DNA from: Caldilineaceae bacterium | Lineage (GTDB): Bacteria > Chloroflexota > Anaerolineae > Caldilineales > Caldilineaceae | Reading direction: 5' to 3' | Length of the DNA: 64,000 nt | Assembly (NCBI GenBank): GCA_020634815.1 | Contig: JACKBA010000031.1 | Coordinates: 19,663 to 83,662 of the forward strand | In this document: piece by piece, positions 60,031 to 64,000 of the stretch | How positions within the stretch are numbered: the stretch's first letter is position 1 | How the letters are laid out: each line of letters opens with the position of its first letter | The notes under the pieces: generated by a model | The model's input: the letters and a program-made list of their open reading frames with translations, nothing else | Database searches by the model: none | What the model was told of the DNA's origin: nothing | Program-made: the position numbers and the translations under genes

Positions 60031-62178
60031 ATGATCGCAACCAGGCAACGCGGGCTGCTCAATACAGCCGTGCTTGTAGCACTGCTGCTGGCCATGTTCC
60101 CCGCGTCGTCCGTTTTTTCACCCCGGGCAGCCCGAGCCCAGGAGAGCGGTGTCGATTCCCCCGCCGCGCCCAGCGCCGACGCCAGCGAGGAGATCGTCTA
60201 CATCGACGGCAACGGCACCATCCGCGTCATCGACACGACATTTTCGGGCAAGCAGGTCCAGTGGTTCAGTTCGTCCGGCAACTGGCGTAGTATCGCCTTG
60301 GGTGACTTCGACGTGGACGGCGACAAGGAGGTCGTTGCCGTGCGCGGCACCCCCGGCACATCCACTGCACCGGTTCTCGTCATCTACGATCCAGTCGTGG
60401 CCAAGGGCGCCATCGTTCCGGGCCAGACCATCAACGACATTCCCTGGAAAGTCATGTTTAGTCTGCCCCTGCCGTCGCGGCCGGAGCTGGTCTTTGCCGG
60501 CAACTTTGACCCGAACGTGCCGGGCGATGAAATCGGCATCGTGCGTGCCGTCGTACCGGAAGATGGCGCCGATGCGGGCGACGTGACGCGCGTCATCATC
60601 TACAAGCAGACGAGCACAACGCCGGATGGGACCGCTTGGGAGGAGCACCAGATACGCGACTTCAGCGACAAGTGGGAGCGTGTCGCTGTCGGCAATCTCG
60701 ACAAGACCGGCGGCGACGACGTTGCGTTTGTCGATACGGACGCCGGCACCTTCGCCGTCTATGCGCCCGATGACAACTTCAAGAAAATCAAGGACGAAGG
60801 CAGCCAGACCAAGCCCTGGAAGGACGTCGCGTTCGGCCAATATCTCAAGGGCGGCAACCACGAGATGCTGGCAGTGCGCACGGCCGACCCGCCGCTCAAT
60901 GCATTCACCGTGTGGGAATACAGCGGCGGCAGCCTCTCCAACGACAAGGGCGACAAGTTCGACCCAGGCCCGCGCATCGTCTTCACCGGCGACATCAACG
61001 GGAGCAACGACGACGACGAGGCGATCATGGTGCGCACGTGCAGCGGCAACTGCCGGCGGCTCATTGTGCGCAATGATGGCAGCGACGGCATCATCAAAGA
61101 ATTCTCCGACGGCCTGACGCTGGACACCGACAACGGCTGGCGCACCGGGGCAGCCGGCGACATCGACGGCGACAGCCGCGACGAGATCGTCATCATTCGC
61201 TCGGACAAGATTCGCATCTATGCCGACGCCCACAACTCGGCCAACTCCAGCGACATCAATACTTCAACCGACCGCGAGCACGTCTTCATCGGCGACCTGG
61301 ACCGCAACGGCTACATTTCGGGGCCGGTGATCGGGTCGACGCCGGGCACCGTCGAGAAGACCGTCTATCTCGGCTACAAGGATACGGGCACCATCCGGCT
61401 CCAGAATGTCTCGACCCAGGATCCCATCCCCTTCACGGCACAGTCGAACGCAGGCTGGCTTTCGGTGAGCCCATTGGCCGGCACCATGCCTGGCGCGTCG
61501 GGCACACCGGTCGAACTCACGTACCAGATCGACGCCACGCAGTTGCAGGCCGGCCAGCGCTACGTCGGCGCCATCATCGTCAGCAACACCAATGGCGGCC
61601 TGAATGTGGCGAACAGCCCGTACAATATCGCAGTGACCATCGACGTCGTGCTGCCACCCTTTGGCGCGGTTCCCGATGGCGCCGTCGCCTTCTACCACCC
61701 GTGCAGTGAGCCGCTCGACGAGCGCACGCTCGACTTCCAGATCGTCGGCTACCCGGGTAACACCTTCACGGCACAGGTAACCTCCGTGGCCGGGGCGGCT
61801 GCGGCCGGTGCATTGCAGGGCGACTTCTTCCTGGGCGAAGTGACGAGCAGCGGCGTGGTGCTGACCGACCGTGAGGGCGCGCAGGCAGTCGTTTCAGGCG
61901 ACACCTCGCCCACCGCCATCGGCCAGACATCGGTCATGACTTGGCCGACGCAGGCCGCCTGGGTCACCTCGGTGACGTCGATTACCGACACCATGCCGAC
62001 CACCTTGACAGTGACCATCAGCCCGACGTTGCGCACCGCCGACTTGACGCAGGCCAAGCTGCTCCTCCTGACCAAGGATCCGTCCAATCCGAGCCAGGGT
62101 CTCGTCAAGCTCCATGACATCGACCTGGTGTGTGCCACCGGCGCCAACTGGATGCCGATGGTTAGCAAGGGCGAATAA
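60031..62178 (+). CDS. Secreted FG-GAP/VCBS-type repeat protein with C-terminal WMP motif
   Basis: 715 aa. The signal peptide ends in RAARAQE. Repeats with FG-GAP-like phrases include IALGDFDVDGDKEVVAV, VFAGNFDPNVPGDEIGIV, VAVGNLDKTGGDDVAFVD and AAGDIDGDSRDEIVII. Each has a D-x-D/N-x-D/G Ca2+-type loop, so it probably forms a beta-propeller. After about residue 430 come an Ig/BACON-like domain (GTIRLQNVSTQDPIPFTAQ, NAGWLSVSPLAGT) and a final beta domain. The C-terminus ATGANWMPMVSKGE is the most divergent case of the FLP-type end. AAGGAG at 60016-60021 supports ATG 60031. Function unknown; cell-surface binding is likely. Confidence 0.88.
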   Translation: MIATRQRGLLNTAVLVALLLAMFPASSVFSPRAARAQESGVDSPAAPSADASEEIVYIDGNGTIRVIDTTFSGKQVQWFSSSGNWRSIALGDFDVDGDKEVVAVRGTPGTSTAPVLVIYDPVVAKGAIVPGQTINDIPWKVMFSLPLPSRPELVFAGNFDPNVPGDEIGIVRAVVPEDGADAGDVTRVIIYKQTSTTPDGTAWEEHQIRDFSDKWERVAVGNLDKTGGDDVAFVDTDAGTFAVYAPDDNFKKIKDEGSQTKPWKDVAFGQYLKGGNHEMLAVRTADPPLNAFTVWEYSGGSLSNDKGDKFDPGPRIVFTGDINGSNDDDEAIMVRTCSGNCRRLIVRNDGSDGIIKEFSDGLTLDTDNGWRTGAAGDIDGDSRDEIVIIRSDKIRIYADAHNSANSSDINTSTDREHVFIGDLDRNGYISGPVIGSTPGTVEKTVYLGYKDTGTIRLQNVSTQDPIPFTAQSNAGWLSVSPLAGTMPGASGTPVELTYQIDATQLQAGQRYVGAIIVSNTNGGLNVANSPYNIAVTIDVVLPPFGAVPDGAVAFYHPCSEPLDERTLDFQIVGYPGNTFTAQVTSVAGAAAAGALQGDFFLGEVTSSGVVLTDREGAQAVVSGDTSPTAIGQTSVMTWPTQAAWVTSVTSITDTMPTTLTVTISPTLRTADLTQAKLLLLTKDPSNPSQGLVKLHDIDLVCATGANWMPMVSKGE

Positions 62179-62234
62179 CAGGAACAGTAGCAGGTGAACA
62201 GGCTGCCGCCTGCCAAAGAGCCGCAATCCAGACA

Positions 62235-62277
62235 AGGAGCCTTTCCGGCCGGTTCTGCCGTGTCCGGAAAGGCTCCT
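62235..62277 (+). terminator. Hairpin after the FG-GAP gene
   Basis: AGGAGCCTTTCCGG (62235-62248) and CCGGAAAGGCTCCT (62264-62277) make a perfect 14-bp stem with a 15-nt loop. There is no T-run, so it is a transcript-end hairpin rather than a classic intrinsic terminator. Confidence 0.7.
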
Positions 62278-62455
62278 CGCTTCCATGTGGGGCAGCGGCG
62301 TCACACCTGCGACACGCTTCACGAGTTCCGCACGAAAGCGTCAATCTCGTCGCCACGCTGGGACACGCCCGGTGGGCAATGCTTGACGCATTCCAGGCGA
62401 AAGAGTACCATAACGTCGCCCGGCACGGCGCCGGCATACCAACTGGCAGGTAGCG

Positions 62456-63043
62456 ATGATCTCAAAATATGGACGTGATTGGATTGCCACACCGCTCAAC
62501 TACATTGCACGTGGGCTGGAGGCAACCGGCATCAGTCCCAATGCCCTGACCATCATCGGCTTCGTGCTGACGCTGGCAGTCGCGCTGATCCTCGCCACGG
62601 GCAATCTCCTGGCTGGTGGGATCTTGCTGATCTTCGCCGCACTTTTCGACACGTTGGACGGCGCCCTGGCTCGCCACGCAGGCAGAGTCACCGTGTTCGG
62701 CGCCTTTCTCGACAGCACCATGGATCGCTATTCCGAGGCCGTCACACTGATCGGGCTGATGGCCTACTATGCGCGCCAGCCGGACAACTGGCAGCCGATC
62801 CTCCTGCTGGGCTGCACGCTGGTCGGCTCGCTCATGGTGAGCTACACTCGCGCCCGGGCCGAAGCTGTCGGTATCGAGTGTAAAGAAGGTTTCTTCCAGC
62901 GCACAGAGCGGATCATCGTGCTCATTGTCGGCCTCGTGACCGGCTGGATGCTGCCCGTGTTGTGGGTGTTGGCGATTTTCACCAATGTGACCGTGGTCCA
63001 GCGAGTACTTGCCGTCTACAACAGTACGAAGACGCAAAGCTGA
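62456..63043 (+). CDS. CDP-alcohol phosphatidyltransferase family protein
   Basis: 195 aa with six predicted helices. The full catalytic motif D-x2-D-G-x2-A-R-x8-G-x3-D-x3-D is present as DTLDGALARHAGRVTVFG followed by AFLDSTMDR (about residues 62-88). It transfers a phosphatidyl group from CDP-diacylglycerol, or a related CDP-lipid, to an alcohol. Phosphatidylglycerol-phosphate synthase and phosphatidylinositol-phosphate synthase are both possible. The short N-terminus with TPLNYIARGLEATGISPNAL suits either. Given the inositol genes 50 kb away, an inositol phospholipid synthase would be attractive but is not shown. Confidence 0.88.
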   Translation: MISKYGRDWIATPLNYIARGLEATGISPNALTIIGFVLTLAVALILATGNLLAGGILLIFAALFDTLDGALARHAGRVTVFGAFLDSTMDRYSEAVTLIGLMAYYARQPDNWQPILLLGCTLVGSLMVSYTRARAEAVGIECKEGFFQRTERIIVLIVGLVTGWMLPVLWVLAIFTNVTVVQRVLAVYNSTKTQS

Positions 63044-63272
63044 ATCTATGGCCGGCATATTGGTCGGAGCCGTGCACTCAACCGGATGTCAATCCAGTAG
63101 ATTCACGCTGCCGGCTGTGGCGGACGAACCCGGTTCCGTCGCTGTGGCTGTCCACGCTGCATTCAAACGTCAGGAGGAACGCAGCGCAGCAGCCCAGACC
63201 TCAATCAATCCTTTCGCCAAACGCGTCAGAATAGAAAACTGACCGTCATTTTTCTGACATCCCTGCGTCATC

Positions 63273-63872
63273 ATGTTCAAAGGGCGTCCGTCCCGGGGTC
63301 GAAACGACGAAGCCTTGCCCGTCACTGAGGCTGACGAAGAGCAATTGCTGGCCAAGGCCATGCAATTTGACGACGCGGCACTCGGCGAGTTGTACGACCG
63401 GTACGAAGCCAGAATCTACGGGTACATCTATCGGCGGACCGGCGACCAGATCCTGGCCGAAGATTTGACCGCGCAGGTGTTCCTGAAGATGCTCGAGTCG
63501 ATCCGGGATCAGAAAGCATGGCACAGTTCCTTTTCCGGATGGCTCTATCGGATCGCCCACAACCTGGTGGTGGATACCTATCGACGCAAGGGGAGGCATA
63601 GTGCAGTGGACCTGGAAGATGTCCCACAAACGGCTGCAGAGTCCCAGAACCCCGAGGAGACGGTAGAGCAGACACTTGATGCAGAACGGCTGCGCTCGGC
63701 AATCCGGCGGCTCACAGATGAACAGGCCGAAGTGGTTAGCCTGCGCTTCCTGGAGGGATACTCGATCGCCGAGGTCGCCGGCATGATGAACCGGACCGAA
63801 GGGGCTATCAAGGCCCTTCAATATCGCGCGGTTGCAACACTGCGCACACTCTTATACGATCAGATGCTGTGA
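63273..63872 (+). CDS. ECF-type RNA polymerase sigma factor
   Basis: 199 aa. Sigma-2 (about 25-95) reads EQLLAKAMQFDDAALGELYD, YGYIYRRTGDQILAEDLTAQ, VFLKML and FSGWLYRIAHNLVVD, then YRRKGRH. Sigma-4 (about 138-195) reads IRRLTDEQAEVVSLRFLEG, SIAEVAGMMNRTEGAIKAL and QYRAVATLRTLL. It belongs to a common ECF type in Chloroflexota and actinobacteria, usually followed by a membrane anti-sigma gene. A new frame begins 87 nt downstream, at the window end. It is unrelated to the sigma at 34507 beyond family level. Confidence 0.92.
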   Translation: MFKGRPSRGRNDEALPVTEADEEQLLAKAMQFDDAALGELYDRYEARIYGYIYRRTGDQILAEDLTAQVFLKMLESIRDQKAWHSSFSGWLYRIAHNLVVDTYRRKGRHSAVDLEDVPQTAAESQNPEETVEQTLDAERLRSAIRRLTDEQAEVVSLRFLEGYSIAEVAGMMNRTEGAIKALQYRAVATLRTLLYDQML

Positions 63873-63959
63873 GCAGCAATCGACGGATAGGCTGCTACCC
63901 GTTTTCGCTTGGCCATACATGTTCCAGGCAGCGGTGATGCAGCAGGTGAAGTGGCTCAT

Positions 63960-64000
63960 ATGGAGATAGAAGAGTATTTCGCACAGGCGGTTGATCGCCT
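63960..64000 (+). CDS. 5' end of a gene following the ECF sigma factor, likely its regulator (partial)
   Basis: ATG 63960 opens a frame reading MEIEEYFAQAVDRL to the window edge. An acidic amphipathic start of this kind, directly after an ECF sigma gene, is typical of anti-sigma or DUF5667-type partner proteins. With 13 complete codons this is position-based inference only. No strong ribosome-binding site precedes it. Confidence 0.45.
   Translation, partial: MEIEEYFAQAVDR

Noticed and set aside
62456..63043. Firm assignment of the CDP-alcohol phosphatidyltransferase as phosphatidylinositol-phosphate synthase
   Set aside because: The catalytic motif is shared by all subfamilies and no inositol-specific residues could be identified by eye.
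63048..63242. 64-codon frame between the phosphatidyltransferase and ECF sigma genes
   Set aside because: Composition and sequence look random, there is no convincing ribosome-binding site, and it overlaps the likely sigma-gene promoter region.

Overview
The window looks like GC-rich chromosome from a Chloroflexota bacterium, most plausibly a Caldilinea/Anaerolinea-type heterotroph. This is inferred from protein style, not from a marker gene. The signs are long Thr/Pro linkers on secreted proteins, many Gfo/Idh/MocA dehydrogenases, fused 2-oxoacid dehydrogenase E1 chains, a seven-gene Mrp antiporter operon, and intergenes filled with palindromic repeats. No rRNA, tRNA, CRISPR array, integrase or transposase was seen.

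Layout. (1) 1-11.8 kb: a plus-strand inositol catabolic operon with five Gfo/Idh/MocA dehydrogenases (one a convincing IolG), an SDR, IolE, IolI, IolC and IolB. It starts just after a collapsed uroporphyrinogen-decarboxylase-like remnant. IolD, IolA, IolJ and a transporter are not in the window. (2) 11.8-20.6 kb: a secreted beta-helix protein, a divergent DeoR regulator with a very clear promoter/operator, a NagD-type phosphatase, and a 2-oxoacid dehydrogenase E2 and fused E1 separated by a higBA toxin-antitoxin pair and a GNAT enzyme. (3) 20.7-34.3 kb: a large PA14/IPT lipoprotein; a PotD-like lipoprotein followed by a Cache sensor kinase, a response regulator and a hybrid kinase; a secreted sugar dehydrogenase with PKD domain; a small lipoprotein; an ABC ATPase; a small membrane protein. 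(4) 34.5-42.4 kb: sigma factor, zinc-finger anti-sigma-like protein, TPR-CHAT protease and subtilisin in a row, then a secreted protein of six DUF5666-like repeats. (5) 42.4-49.6 kb: a HAD hydrolase, a small membrane protein and mrpABCDEFG. (6) 49.7-64 kb: PatB-type lyase, ABM monooxygenase, SPFH-like membrane protein, MFS transporter, CPBP protease, polyphosphate kinase, malate dehydrogenase, an FG-GAP secreted protein, a CDP-alcohol phosphatidyltransferase, and an ECF sigma factor with the first codons of a likely partner.

Three observations stand out. First, all five non-lipoprotein secreted proteins end with a short hydrophobic [FYW]-[LM]-P-x-[hydrophobic] motif close to the C-terminus, often after a Pro/Thr linker, while the three lipoproteins lack it; this may be an undescribed sorting or anchoring tag. 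Second, the sigma / zinc-finger / TPR-CHAT / subtilase cassette resembles, without CRISPR genes, the protease-controlled sigma factor logic of type III-E CRISPR (Craspase). Third, at least four families of intergenic inverted repeats occupy almost every gap of the catabolic operon, and one family has been captured in frame as both inter-domain linkers of the E2 protein.
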